A stretch of DNA of 64,000 bases from positions 1,674,001-1,738,000 of the forward strand of contig NZ_CP022303.1 of NCBI RefSeq assembly GCF_004216475.1, read 5' to 3'. This document shows positions 8,348-16,690 of this stretch, one piece after another. Position numbers and translations under genes: made by a program. A model generated the notes under the pieces. That model was given only the letters and a program-made list of their open reading frames with translations. It had not been told where the DNA came from and made no database searches. Position 1 is the first letter of the stretch, and each line of letters opens with the position of its first letter. Source of the stretch: Thalassococcus sp. S3. Lineage in GTDB: Bacteria; Pseudomonadota; Alphaproteobacteria; Rhodobacterales; Rhodobacteraceae.

Positions 8348-10690
8348 ATGAGCAGTTTCGACGATATGGACGCTTTTGAAAGCGCCTCTCTCTCCGCCCG
8401 CGCGATGGCGGCGCGCCCGTCCCCTTACCTGGACGGTCTGAACCCGGCACAACGCGAAGCGGTGGAGCAATTGTCCGGCCCGGTCCTGATGCTGGCCGGG
8501 GCCGGTACGGGCAAGACAAAGGCGTTGACGACCCGGATCGTGCATCTTTTGAACACGGGCTCGGCGCGCCCGAACGAAATTTTGGCGGTCACTTTCACCA
8601 ACAAGGCCGCGCGGGAGATGAAAAACCGCGTGGGGGGGCTGCTGGGGCAGGCGATCGAGGGGATGCCCTGGCTGGGCACGTTCCATTCGATCTGCGTGAA
8701 GCTGTTGCGCCGCCATGCCGAACTGGTCGGCCTGAAATCGAACTTCACCATTCTGGACACCGACGACCAGCTGCGCCTGCTCAAGCAGCTCATAGTGGCG
8801 GCCAATATCGACGACAAGCGCTGGCCGGCGCGACAACTCTCGTCGATCATCGACGGATGGAAGAACCGCGCGCTGACGCCTGACAAGGTGCCCGCAGCCG
8901 ATGCGGGCGCCTATAATCACAAGGGCGTGGCGCTTTATGCGGAGTACCAAAAGCGGCTGGCGGAGCTGAACGCAGTCGATTTCGGCGACCTGCTTTTGCA
9001 TATGGTCACGATCTTTCAAACCCATGGTGATGTGCTGGAGCAGTATCAGCGCTGGTTCCGCTATATTCTCGTGGACGAATATCAGGACACCAACGTCGCC
9101 CAATATCTCTGGCTGCGGCTGCTGGCCTCGGGCCACCGCAATATCTGCTGTGTGGGGGACGACGATCAGTCGATCTATGGCTGGCGTGGGGCCGAAGTGG
9201 GCAACATCCTGCGGTTCGAGAAGGACTTTCCGGGCGCCCATGTCGTGCGTCTTGAGCAGAATTACCGCTCGACGCCGCATATACTCGCGGCGGCCTCCGG
9301 CGTAATTGCTGGGAATGAGAGTCGGCTGGGCAAGACGCTCTGGACCGACAAGAATGACGGCGAAAAGGTCCGTCTGATTGGGCATTGGGACGGTGAGGAG
9401 GAAGCGCGCTGGATCGGCGAGGAGATCGAGGCGATGCAGGGCGGCACGCGCGGCGTGCGGGCGATGACGCTGGACGAGACGGCCATTCTCGTGCGAGCGT
9501 CTCATCAGATGCGGGCCTTCGAGGATCGGTTTCTGACCATCGGCCTGCCTTACCGCGTGATCGGCGGCCCCCGCTTTTACGAGCGGATGGAGATCCGCGA
9601 TGCGATGGCCTATTTCCGCGTGGTCACCAGCCCCGACGACGATCTTGCCTTCGAGCGGATCGTGAACACGCCCAAGCGTGGCCTAGGCGATAAGGCGCAA
9701 CAAACCATCCAGATGACGGCGCGCAGCAATGGCGTATCTCTCGTCGACGGGGCGCGGCTGGCGGTTCAGTCCGGGTTGATCAAGGGCAAGGGCGGGACAG
9801 AGCTCGCCAAGCTGATTGAAGGGATCGGCAGGTGGGGCCACATGACCGGCGACAAAAGCCTGAGCCATGTGGAACTGGCAGAGATCGTCCTGGATGAAAG
9901 CGGGTACACCGCGATGTGGCAGAACGACAAGACACCAGAGGCGCCGGGGCGGCTGGAGAACCTCAAGGAACTGGTCAAGGCGCTGGAGGAATTCGAGAAC
10001 CTGCAGGGTTTCTTGGAACATGTCAGTCTGATCATGGACAATGAAAACGAAGACGCCGGGGCTAAAGTGTCGATCATGACGCTGCATGCTGCCAAGGGTC
10101 TGGAATTTCCCGCCGTGTTCCTGCCGGGTTGGGAGGACGGGCTGTTCCCGTCCCAGCGCAGCATGGACGAAACCGGGCTCAAGGGGCTCGAGGAGGAGAG
10201 GCGTCTGGCCTATGTTGGCATCACCCGGGCCGAGGAGATCTGCACGATTTCCTTTGCAGCGAACCGGCGCGTCTTTGGCCAATGGCAATCCTCTCTGCCG
10301 TCGCGGTTCATTGATGAACTGCCCGAAGACAACGTCGATGTGCTGACACCGCCCGGTCTTTATGGCGGCGGGTACGGCGCCGTTGGCATGGGAACAGGGA
10401 TCGAGACGCGGGCCGCCGAGGCAAATGTCTATAACTCTCCCGGATGGAAGCGCCTGCAGGCGCGGGCGGGTGAGCGGGGAATGTCTCAACCGAAGGAATC
10501 CCGAAACACCGTGATCGATCTAGATGCGGTTTCGGCTTTCACTATGGGCGAACGGGTCTTTCACCAGAAGTTCGGCTATGGTGCGGTGGTCGGTATCGAA
10601 GGCGACAAACTAGAGATCGATTTCGAAAAGGCCGGAATAAAGAAGGTGGTCGCCCGTTTTATCTCGGCCAGCGACGATATTCCCTTCTAG
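8348..10690 (+). CDS. uvrD: UvrD/PcrA-type ATP-dependent DNA helicase
   Basis: The 780-residue superfamily 1A 3'-5' helicase acts in nucleotide excision and mismatch repair. Motifs in order: Q motif LNPAQREAV (31-39), Walker A AGAGTGKT (50-57), FTNKAAREM, motif II VDEYQDTN, motif III GDDDQSIYGWRGA, motif IV EQNYRST, motif V LHAAKGLEF, and motif VI YVGITRAEE. The C-terminus has the Tudor-like FGYGAVVGIEG domain that contacts RNA polymerase in UvrD/PcrA. About 30 N-terminal residues precede the Q motif. It is transcribed away from lldD, with a 269-base spacer that should hold both promoters; no clear sites were assigned there. Confidence 0.95.
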   Translation: MSSFDDMDAFESASLSARAMAARPSPYLDGLNPAQREAVEQLSGPVLMLAGAGTGKTKALTTRIVHLLNTGSARPNEILAVTFTNKAAREMKNRVGGLLGQAIEGMPWLGTFHSICVKLLRRHAELVGLKSNFTILDTDDQLRLLKQLIVAANIDDKRWPARQLSSIIDGWKNRALTPDKVPAADAGAYNHKGVALYAEYQKRLAELNAVDFGDLLLHMVTIFQTHGDVLEQYQRWFRYILVDEYQDTNVAQYLWLRLLASGHRNICCVGDDDQSIYGWRGAEVGNILRFEKDFPGAHVVRLEQNYRSTPHILAAASGVIAGNESRLGKTLWTDKNDGEKVRLIGHWDGEEEARWIGEEIEAMQGGTRGVRAMTLDETAILVRASHQMRAFEDRFLTIGLPYRVIGGPRFYERMEIRDAMAYFRVVTSPDDDLAFERIVNTPKRGLGDKAQQTIQMTARSNGVSLVDGARLAVQSGLIKGKGGTELAKLIEGIGRWGHMTGDKSLSHVELAEIVLDESGYTAMWQNDKTPEAPGRLENLKELVKALEEFENLQGFLEHVSLIMDNENEDAGAKVSIMTLHAAKGLEFPAVFLPGWEDGLFPSQRSMDETGLKGLEEERRLAYVGITRAEEICTISFAANRRVFGQWQSSLPSRFIDELPEDNVDVLTPPGLYGGGYGAVGMGTGIETRAAEANVYNSPGWKRLQARAGERGMSQPKESRNTVIDLDAVSAFTMGERVFHQKFGYGAVVGIEGDKLEIDFEKAGIKKVVARFISASDDIPF

Positions 10691-11079
10691 CGCGGTCGAC
10701 CTGTCCATGCCTTATGGCGGCTCAGAAGGCTTCGGCTGTTCCTGACGCAGGGCCTTTGGGCTGACCCAGACGTATCGTGTTCGGTTTCAATGTCGGCATG
10801 CGCCTCTCTCCGCTGTGGGCCAGGCGGTCCCGGTTTGCCTTGATTTTGAAGGTGTCTCGGGTTCCGTTTCGGTCTTTTCACGAACAAACGATACACTTTT
10901 TGCGGGAAACACTTCTCTGCAAAATATCTGAAGTTGTTGGCCGTCAAGGCTTCAATAGAACAAATAATGAACATATATCAACGATGCGGGTGGTGAGAGT
11001 GATTTTAATCACCGACTCATTTCAGCTTAACGCTCTGTATTTTGAAGAAAAAATGTCGACTGATACTATTTGGTTCTAA
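10691..11079. other. gene-free spacer, AT-rich in its second half
   Basis: No frame here reads like a protein. The first part has the usual high GC, while about 10,880-11,090 is clearly richer in A and T than the flanks. A small GTGAT/ATCAC hairpin lies near 11,000. The change of composition fits a promoter region or imported sequence leading into the damaged beta-helix gene. An ATG at 11,053 is in frame with the first part of that gene but meets TAA at 11,077. Confidence 0.5.
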
Positions 11080-13101
11080 AATATCGAAACCTTGCTTCAG
11101 GACACCGATCTGACCTACGCGCCAGGCACCCCAAGTTCTGTCACCGTAGGCAACTCAGTCCGACCGAAACTGGGCATCACTACACGATCCTTGATCAAAA
11201 CGAGGTGGCGATGTGAAGACATCAGGAGCTTTTCCGGTTCAGCTTGCTGTTCAGAGGGTCGACGGAAAGTTCAATTTACATGCCTTTGGCTTGATCCTGG
11301 GCGATGGAAATGACGATTCAGACATCGTTCAGAGGGCGGTCTTGAAGACAGTTCATATCTACATGCCAGCCGGTCGGTACAACTGGCAAAAGGCTGTCGA
11401 GGTCCCGTCGAACACGACGATCGAGATGGACGCGGGTGTTCACATTTTTGTCGAGCAAAATGCAAAAGATAACATTTTTCGAAACATGAACGCTCTCGCC
11501 TTCGACGTGAAGGCCGAGCCCTGCCGTTGGAGGTTACGGGGGACACGACCTATACGTCTCAGAGCGTGGTCGTCGGTGATTTCGTGCAACTGGGGTATCT
11601 TTACTACGAGGTCATCAAGGCCAGCGATACCCGGAGTCCGCTGGTCAATCAGAACAATGTACGCTTCGTGCCGGCCCAGGACACAAATATCCACATCTTC
11701 GGCAATGGTGAAACAACGGTGCTGGATGGCAACGGGCGCAACAACCGCGACGTCCAGAACGATGTCGAACCGTGGCGCAGTCACGGCATCTTGCTCTGCG
11801 GTGTGACCCGGTCGAGCATTCGCGATCTGACCATCAAGGATTCCGCGATGTACGGTATCAGCCTGGAAAATGGCTGCTGTTACATGAAGCTGCATGATAT
11901 TCACTTCGATCAACCCGGATGGAGTTTTGGCGAAGGCATACCCAATCAGGATGGCATCGACCTGCGGTTTGGGTGTTATCACGTCAGCATTCGGGGGATC
12001 ACAGGATGGACGGGTGACTACGTCATCGCGCTAACAGCGCTTCATCCGATCAATGTCGAGAACTATGGCTACGTCTCACGACCCGTGCAGCTGAATCAAC
12101 GTTACGATTTCCATGGCGCGCATATTCGCTTTGTGACGATCAGTGACATCAAGGCGATCCCGCGTGGGTCACATCATACGATCCGGCTTTTGACGTCGGA
12201 TGACCGGGAGATCTCGGATGTCACGATCCGGGACGTGCACGATAGCACAACCGCGCGGGAGGTTCTGGGCAACGAATATGGTGTAGACAGGGCCGAGGCT
12301 GTCATTTTGATCGGTGACAAGAAATACGGTCGCGATCCGTCACCAACTGCGCGAAGCATATCGAACGTTCGTATCAGCAATGTCAGCGGATTGGCGCGGC
12401 ATATTATACAGTTCAAATGGTCAGCCAGCCGTATTTTCATCGACGGGATCAGCACGGCCTATCTGGCTGAGTATGGTCCGGTGGCGGATGGCACGCCAAA
12501 ATCGCTTCTTCAGAACCTGATCACGTTCATGGATGGCACCCATCCGACTGAAACCTGTGTTGTCCAAGATCTGATTCTGGACGGCGCTCAGACGGGGAAT
12601 GATGTTCCGTTGGATCAATCGGGTGCGCCATCCTGGAAGGATGTCGGAAGTGTTGTCGAGATCCGCAAAAATGTGGAGGTGCGGCGTGCGGCGTTCAACA
12701 ACGTCCAGGTCTTTGCTGCGCAGCAATTGCTTTACATGTTCGACGACGCAAAAGCCGACAAAATCGCGTTCACCGGTTGGAATGGGTATCAGATTGGCCT
12801 GATGGGCTTCCGCGTGAAGGCCGGGTCCAGACATCTCGAGAGCTCGGGTGCTGTCCGGTCCTTCTTCTCAAGACGTAACTTTTACCTGGACCATCCGGCC
12901 GAAAACAATTGCTTCTATTCGACAAGCCAGTTCATGACGTTTGACCGAACCTGTCCCGAGGTGACAGTGAACGACATTGTGCCGACCCCTGTTCTGGGCA
13001 GCGAATTGACCTTTGATGTCGGAGCCCTGGGTAGCAATACACAGAAGGTTCTGGCACGTGGAAACGGGTCGGGCTGGGATGTGATCAGAACACTGAACTG
13101 A
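11080..13101 (+). pseudogene. right-handed beta-helix / pectate-lyase-like protein, frameshifted
   Basis: A single protein is spread over three frames. DTDLTYAPGTPSSVTVG is read in frame 1 (to about 11,150), TETGHHYTILDQNEVAM in frame 3 (to 11,213), and VKTSGAFPVQLAV...GDGNDDSDIVQRAV in frame 2 (11,213 to about 11,520). A 520-residue stretch to the stop at 13,101 follows in frame 1. Each junction needs a step back by one base, as after a 1-nt loss. The GDGNDDSD...IYMPAGRY part resembles the pectate lyase superfamily start, and the rest has repeated short beta-strand turns (IRDLTIKDS, ISDVTIRDV, ISNVRISNV) of a beta-helix. Such proteins cleave or bind polysaccharides. Sequencing error cannot be excluded. 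A terminator follows. Confidence 0.75.
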
Positions 13102-13122
13102 CCTTCTCCATTTCTGGGATCT

Positions 13123-13160
13123 GGCGCGCCCCGTCTCGCGGGGCGTGCCCTTTTTCGTTT
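13123..13160 (+). terminator. Rho-independent terminator after the beta-helix gene
   Basis: An 11-bp stem (GGCGCGCCCCG with CGGGGCGTGCC, one G-T wobble) and a TCTCG loop are followed by CTTTTTCGTTTT. It begins 21 bases after the stop at 13,101. Confidence 0.85.
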
Positions 13161-13304
13161 TGACCTTCGAGTGGAGGATTGCTGGAGCGCACCTGTCCGA
13201 TAGGGCGAGACCTGAGGCTTTTGACCAAATGACAAAACATGGCGCGTCGAAATCTTAGATTTCAGACGACGTTCCGCCTCTCGGGTCCTTCACGCAATAT
13301 CCTA

Positions 13305-13416
13305 AAGACGAGAAACGGCGACGCCAGGGAGGAGGAGAGGCGCCGCCGTTCTCTTGCAACACTCAGGGTCAGGGAGGAGGAGAGACCCGAGTGTATGTCT
13401 GCCCGGTCTTCCGGGC
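13305..13416 (-). ncRNA. cuckoo/CcsR-like small RNA, distal unit
   Basis: Read on the minus strand this segment has a GCCCGG/CCGGGC hairpin (13,401-13,416), then two hairpins whose loops carry CCUCCUCCC. One has arms at 13,359-13,369 and 13,385-13,394; the other has a 10-bp stem at 13,316-13,325 with 13,339-13,348. It ends in TTTCTCGTCTTT, a possible termination tract. Two CCUCCUCCC stem-loops per RNA, downstream of a DUF1127 gene, is the arrangement of the CcsR (cuckoo) RNAs of Rhodobacter sphaeroides, which are cut from a DUF1127 transcript under stress. The end points are estimates. Confidence 0.8.
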
Positions 13417-13420
13417 GGTA

Positions 13421-13498
13421 TAAAAGTGCGGCGACATCAGGGAGGAGGAGAGATGCCGCCGCTAAAGACAGACCCTAGGGAGGAGGAAAGGGCCTGAT
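13421..13498 (-). ncRNA. cuckoo/CcsR-like small RNA, proximal unit
   Basis: Two hairpins on the minus strand have CCUCCUCCC in the loop. Stems pair 13,469-13,476 with 13,489-13,496, and 13,428-13,438 with 13,452-13,462; ACTTTTAT follows. Each stem has one G-U pair on this strand that would be an A-C mismatch on the other, so the functional RNA is the minus-strand one. It begins about 11 bases after the DUF1127 stop, so it is probably processed from the same transcript. The motif resembles the anti-Shine-Dalgarno end of 16S rRNA and could pair with purine-rich ribosome sites. Confidence 0.8.
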
Positions 13499-13508
13499 CC
13501 GTATTTCG

Positions 13509-13724
13509 TTACCGCTCGTACGCGGCTTGCCATGCAACGCGCTTGAGCATTGATCGGTTCAGACCCAGATCGGCCAGGTCCCGATTGCTCAGCGACGAAA
13601 GCTCATTCAGTGTTTCGCGATACAATTTGCGACGCAAAAACAAAGAACGAACGTGGTCCAGCCAGTGAGATAGCCGCGTTGTCGGCTTGCCGAACCCTGC
13701 GGAGATGCCCAATGCCCGTGCCAT
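13509..13724 (-). CDS. DUF1127 small protein (CcaF1-like)
   Basis: The 71-residue basic protein has the DUF1127 core: RKLYRETLNELSSLSNRDLADLGLNRS at about residues 33-59. In R. sphaeroides the homologue CcaF1, encoded just ahead of the CcsR RNAs, binds RNA and helps small-RNA maturation; the same gene order is seen here. The start is the ATG at 13,724 with AGGA 8 bases upstream; a GTG directly before it is an alternative. Arg and Lys residues in the DUF1127 motif would suit RNA binding. In relatives the gene is driven by heat-shock sigma factors; I could not confirm such a promoter by eye. Confidence 0.88.
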   Translation of the reverse strand: MARALGISAGFGKPTTRLSHWLDHVRSLFLRRKLYRETLNELSSLSNRDLADLGLNRSMLKRVAWQAAYER

Positions 13725-14350
13725 CACGTCGTTCCTGTTTATAACTGTTTCGCTGCTCTGTTGCCATCAAAGATAGTGAAATGCTGCGGATGCACAATAC
13801 ACACCAAGGCAATGCTGCCATGCAGCAAGCGCATGGGGTTGTTGCATAATTTTTAGACATACCGTTTTCAGACTGCCGTCTGGCACAACAATCGCCGGTC
13901 TCGTCTCTCTCTTGTGCCGTGGAAAAGGGCAGTGTGACCCACAGATGGGCGTTAGCGAAAACAACGCCATTCTATCGCCGCGTTCAGCTTGTCGCCGTCC
14001 CATCGAAAAATTGCGACCGGCGCACCCGCAGATCGGCCTTAATTCTTGCGCAATAGAATCACCAAAGCCAATTTTTGATCGGTTCGTTGTGCGTTGGCTT
14101 CGACATATAAGCCTGCCTTCTGCCTTCTGCCTTCGCGCGTTTGCGGGCGTGAGGAAGTGCCGACCTTCGCACGGGAAAGCATGGGATCCGGTCGTCTGTG
14201 GCGCCTTTGCTGCACCGGCATGGGAATTTATGGGGCAAGCTGCGGTTCATAGATGGTCAGCCTGGCGCTTATCCTCGAATCGACAGGGATTCTGCTTGAA
14301 AGCTGCGCTCTTCCGTTAAAGACGGGGCGGGGTGAAACAAGAACATCGAT

Positions 14351-14401
14351 CATCTTGCGAGATCTATCCGTAAAATTATGGGAAATCATGGTCGCAAGAT
14401 G
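14351..14401. repeat. 10-bp inverted repeat in the mraZ upstream spacer
   Basis: CATCTTGCGA (14,351-14,360) is repeated exactly as its complement TCGCAAGATG (14,392-14,401), with a 31-base AT-rich centre. A second inverted repeat begins 17 bases later. The function is unknown; a structured RNA or a protein site are both possible. Confidence 0.6.
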
Positions 14402-14417
14402 CCGCTGATGAAGACAT

Positions 14418-14460
14418 AGCACATTTGGTGTTCGAGTGATAATCGTGACCCAGATGTGCT
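14418..14460. repeat. second inverted repeat in the mraZ upstream spacer
   Basis: AGCACAT (14,418-14,424) pairs with ATGTGCT (14,454-14,460), and the pairing continues inward imperfectly through TGG/CC. Its closeness to the repeat at 14,351-14,401 suggests one structured element. Confidence 0.5.
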
Positions 14461-14845
14461 AAAACATACTCCTGAAGGCCCAAAAATCTCCCGGTTTGAG
14501 CTTCCTGGAAACCTGCCAGACAACGCCAGTCCCACAAAAAGATATTGATTTCCATGAATTCCCATGGCATCCCTTTGCCATCGGATGAAGACGAGGCACA
14601 CGGGACATCAAACGATCCCAACCAAGACCAAAAACAAAACGGTTTCATACAGGCACTTCGCTTTCATCAGACCAAGAGATCCGGCGCGCGAGCGAGCAGA
14701 CATCCCCCCAGGTGGCGCGCGCAGCTGGACACCCCGCAAGGCGGGACGAGGGCGGCGGGTTGATCAGTGGCAGCAGATCAACTCGCCGTTTCCTCTTTCT
14801 GGGGAACGAAACGACACGCGGGGGCGCGGGTAGAAGGACAGGGAC

Positions 14846-15349
14846 TTGGGCCGCAGGTTCAGAGGCGAAAGCCACCATAAGGTGGATACGAAGGGCAGGG
14901 TGTCTATCCCGGCCTCGTTTCGCCGTGTGCTGGAGGCCGCAGATCCCAACTGGAAATCCGGCGAAAATCCCGAACTGGTCATCGTTTATGGCGATCACCG
15001 CCGCAACTACCTTGAATGCTACACGATGGAGGCGATCGAAGAGGTCGACGCCAAGATCGATGCCCTGCCGCGCGGCGGGATGGAGCGCAAGATGCTCCAG
15101 CGCCTTTTCCACGGCCAGTCCTTCCCGACCAATGTCGACGAGACAGGCCGCCTGGTCCTGCCCGCGAAGCTCCGCCAGAAAATCGGTCTTGATAAAGAGG
15201 CGTTCTTTATCGCGGCCGGCGACACGTTCCAGATCTGGAAGCCGGAGACCTACGAAGAGGAAGAACTCGCCAAGACCGAAGAATGGCTGGACGAGTTGCC
15301 GGACGACTTCGACCCGATGGCCTTCCTTGATGCAGCAGGGGGCGCGTAG
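14846..15349 (+). CDS. mraZ: division/cell wall cluster regulator MraZ
   Basis: The 167-residue DNA-binding protein has two SpoVT/AbrB halves: [15 protein letters not shown] (about 11-25) and [16 protein letters not shown] (about 97-112). MraZ proteins form rings and regulate the dcw operon from its own promoter. The start is a TTG at 14,846 giving [14 protein letters not shown], with AAGGA about 8 bases upstream; no ATG fits the family's N-terminus. It is the first gene of the cluster and ends 4 bases before rsmH. An acidic tail ([18 protein letters not shown]) is present. Confidence 0.92.
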   Translation: MGRRFRGESHHKVDTKGRVSIPASFRRVLEAADPNWKSGENPELVIVYGDHRRNYLECYTMEAIEEVDAKIDALPRGGMERKMLQRLFHGQSFPTNVDETGRLVLPAKLRQKIGLDKEAFFIAAGDTFQIWKPETYEEEELAKTEEWLDELPDDFDPMAFLDAAGGA

Positions 15350-15353
15350 GGGC

Positions 15354-16349
15354 ATGGCTGCCGCGGCCCGCCAGACCGATGATGTGCCTCATATACCTGT
15401 TTTGCTGCGCCCTTTGCTTGCGGCGGTCGCGCCGGTGACGGGGCGCTGGCTGGACGGCACGTTCGGGGCTGGAGGGTATACACGCGCGCTTTTGGACGCC
15501 GGGGCCGACCAGGTCATCGCCGTTGATCGCGATCCGTTGGCGTTCGACCTGGCCTCCGACTGGGCGGGGGCCTATGAAGGTCGCCTTGTCCAGCAAGAGG
15601 GCGTCTTTTCCCAGATGGACGCGTATGGGCATGACCTTGACGGGGTTGTGCTGGATCTCGGCGTATCCTCGATGCAGCTTGACCGGCCCGATCGCGGTTT
15701 TTCCTTTCTCAAGGACGGTCCACTCGACATGCGCATGTCGCAGGAGGGGCCATCCGCCGCCGACATCGTGAACTCTGCAACAGAGGCAGCGTTGGCCGAC
15801 ATTCTGTTTCACTATGGCGAGGAGCGCGCGAGCCGCCGGATCGCGCGCGCCATTGCGCGTGCGCGGTCAGAGGCGTCCATCGAAACGACCTTGCAGCTTG
15901 CCGCGGTGATCGAGGGCTGTCTGCCCCGGGCCAAGCCCGGCCAGTCGCATCCCGCGACCCGCAGCTTCCAAGCCCTCAGGATCGCGGTGAATGACGAATA
16001 TGGAGAGTTGTTTCAGGGTCTTATGGCGGCGGAGCGTGCGCTCAGGCCGGGAGGGAAGCTGGCGGTCGTGACCTTTCATTCTATCGAGGACCGCATGGTG
16101 AAACGCTTTCTGCAGGCGCGCGCTGGCCAAAGCGGCCGCGCCAACCGCTATGCGCCCGAGCTGGCGAGGGAAGAGCCGCAGTTCAACATTCTGACCCGCA
16201 AGGCAATCGGTCCGGACGACCGCGAGCTTGCGGAAAATCCGCGCGCCCGCTCTGCCAAGCTTCGTGTCGCCCTGCGCACCGATGCGCCGTCAGGCGCGAT
16301 TGAACCGAAATCTATTGGAATGCCCGTTCTGGAGACCTCCTGGACATGA
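15354..16349 (+). CDS. rsmH: 16S rRNA (cytosine-1402-N4) methyltransferase
   Basis: The 331-residue S-adenosylmethionine-dependent methyltransferase modifies C1402 in the ribosomal P site. Motifs: [10 protein letters not shown] at the start, the AdoMet loop [42 protein letters not shown], and [13 protein letters not shown] near the C-terminus. The ATG at 15,354 follows the mraZ stop by 4 bases; the frame is open further upstream but that part is mraZ read out of frame. The stop overlaps ftsL as ATGA. Confidence 0.95.
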   Translation: MAAAARQTDDVPHIPVLLRPLLAAVAPVTGRWLDGTFGAGGYTRALLDAGADQVIAVDRDPLAFDLASDWAGAYEGRLVQQEGVFSQMDAYGHDLDGVVLDLGVSSMQLDRPDRGFSFLKDGPLDMRMSQEGPSAADIVNSATEAALADILFHYGEERASRRIARAIARARSEASIETTLQLAAVIEGCLPRAKPGQSHPATRSFQALRIAVNDEYGELFQGLMAAERALRPGGKLAVVTFHSIEDRMVKRFLQARAGQSGRANRYAPELAREEPQFNILTRKAIGPDDRELAENPRARSAKLRVALRTDAPSGAIEPKSIGMPVLETSWT

Positions 16350-16690
16350 GACCGCTGCTTTACATCCTGACCGCACTCGCCGTGATCGGACTGGCTTTCT
16401 GGGCCTATCGCGAAAATTACGCCACCCAGCAGACCCTGGCCGAAACCAAGCGATTGCAGCGGGAGATCGGCCAGACGCAACAACGCCTCACCGTGCTGCG
16501 CGCGGAATGGGCCTATCTCAATCGCCCGGACCGTTTGCGTGAACTGGCAAACATCAATTTTGACCGCCTCGGCCTTCTGCCTTTAAGCGCCGAGCAGTTC
16601 GGTCGTGTGGATGAGGTTGCCTTCCCGCCGGCCGACCTGCTGCCGATCACCAATGCGATCGATGTCTCGACGATGGAGGCCACGCAATGA
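16346..16690 (+). CDS. ftsL: cell division protein FtsL
   Basis: The 114-residue bitopic protein has a short cytoplasmic start, a transmembrane helix at residues 4-20 and a coiled-coil (about 28-55, [21 protein letters not shown]), followed by [16 protein letters not shown], the conserved alphaproteobacterial FtsL block. FtsL forms a trimer with FtsB and FtsQ and activates FtsW/FtsI. It overlaps rsmH and ftsI by four bases (ATGA) on either side. Confidence 0.9.
   Translation: MRPLLYILTALAVIGLAFWAYRENYATQQTLAETKRLQREIGQTQQRLTVLRAEWAYLNRPDRLRELANINFDRLGLLPLSAEQFGRVDEVAFPPADLLPITNAIDVSTMEATQ

Larger units (their letters stand above)
13725..14845. other. 1.1-kb spacer before the dcw cluster
   Basis: Frames here lack protein-like composition. 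The spacer contains a TGCTG/CAGCA repeat near 13,810 upstream of the DUF1127 gene, a short TGCCTTC triplet repeat at 14,114-14,134, and two longer inverted repeats at 14,351-14,401 and 14,418-14,460. The right end must carry the mraZ promoter, but no clear -35/-10 or MraZ box was assigned. I looked for the conserved segments of rnpB, SRP RNA and tmRNA and did not see them. Confidence 0.5.

Noticed and set aside
8270..9505. 411-codon open frame on the minus strand
   Set aside because: It is antisense to uvrD with no domain; the helicase motifs are on the plus strand.
10687..10974. Open frame of 95 codons on the minus strand after uvrD
   Set aside because: It has an atypical composition and no ribosome site or homology.
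13326..13488. Four spaced copies of GGGAGGAGG looking like a short CRISPR array or satellite
   Set aside because: Copies are only about 13 bases, spacing is unequal, and each lies in the loop of its own stem; a cuckoo-type small RNA cluster explains all of this.
14114..14134. Three copies of TGCCTTC
   Set aside because: It is a short slippage-type repeat in non-coding DNA with nothing to tie it to a function.
13912..14319. Open frame of 135 codons in the spacer before mraZ
   Set aside because: Composition (many Cys, Arg, Ser, Pro) is not protein-like, there is no ribosome site, and no family resemblance.
14712..15353. Long open extension upstream of rsmH
   Set aside because: It overlaps mraZ in another frame and has no methyltransferase features; rsmH starts at 15,354.
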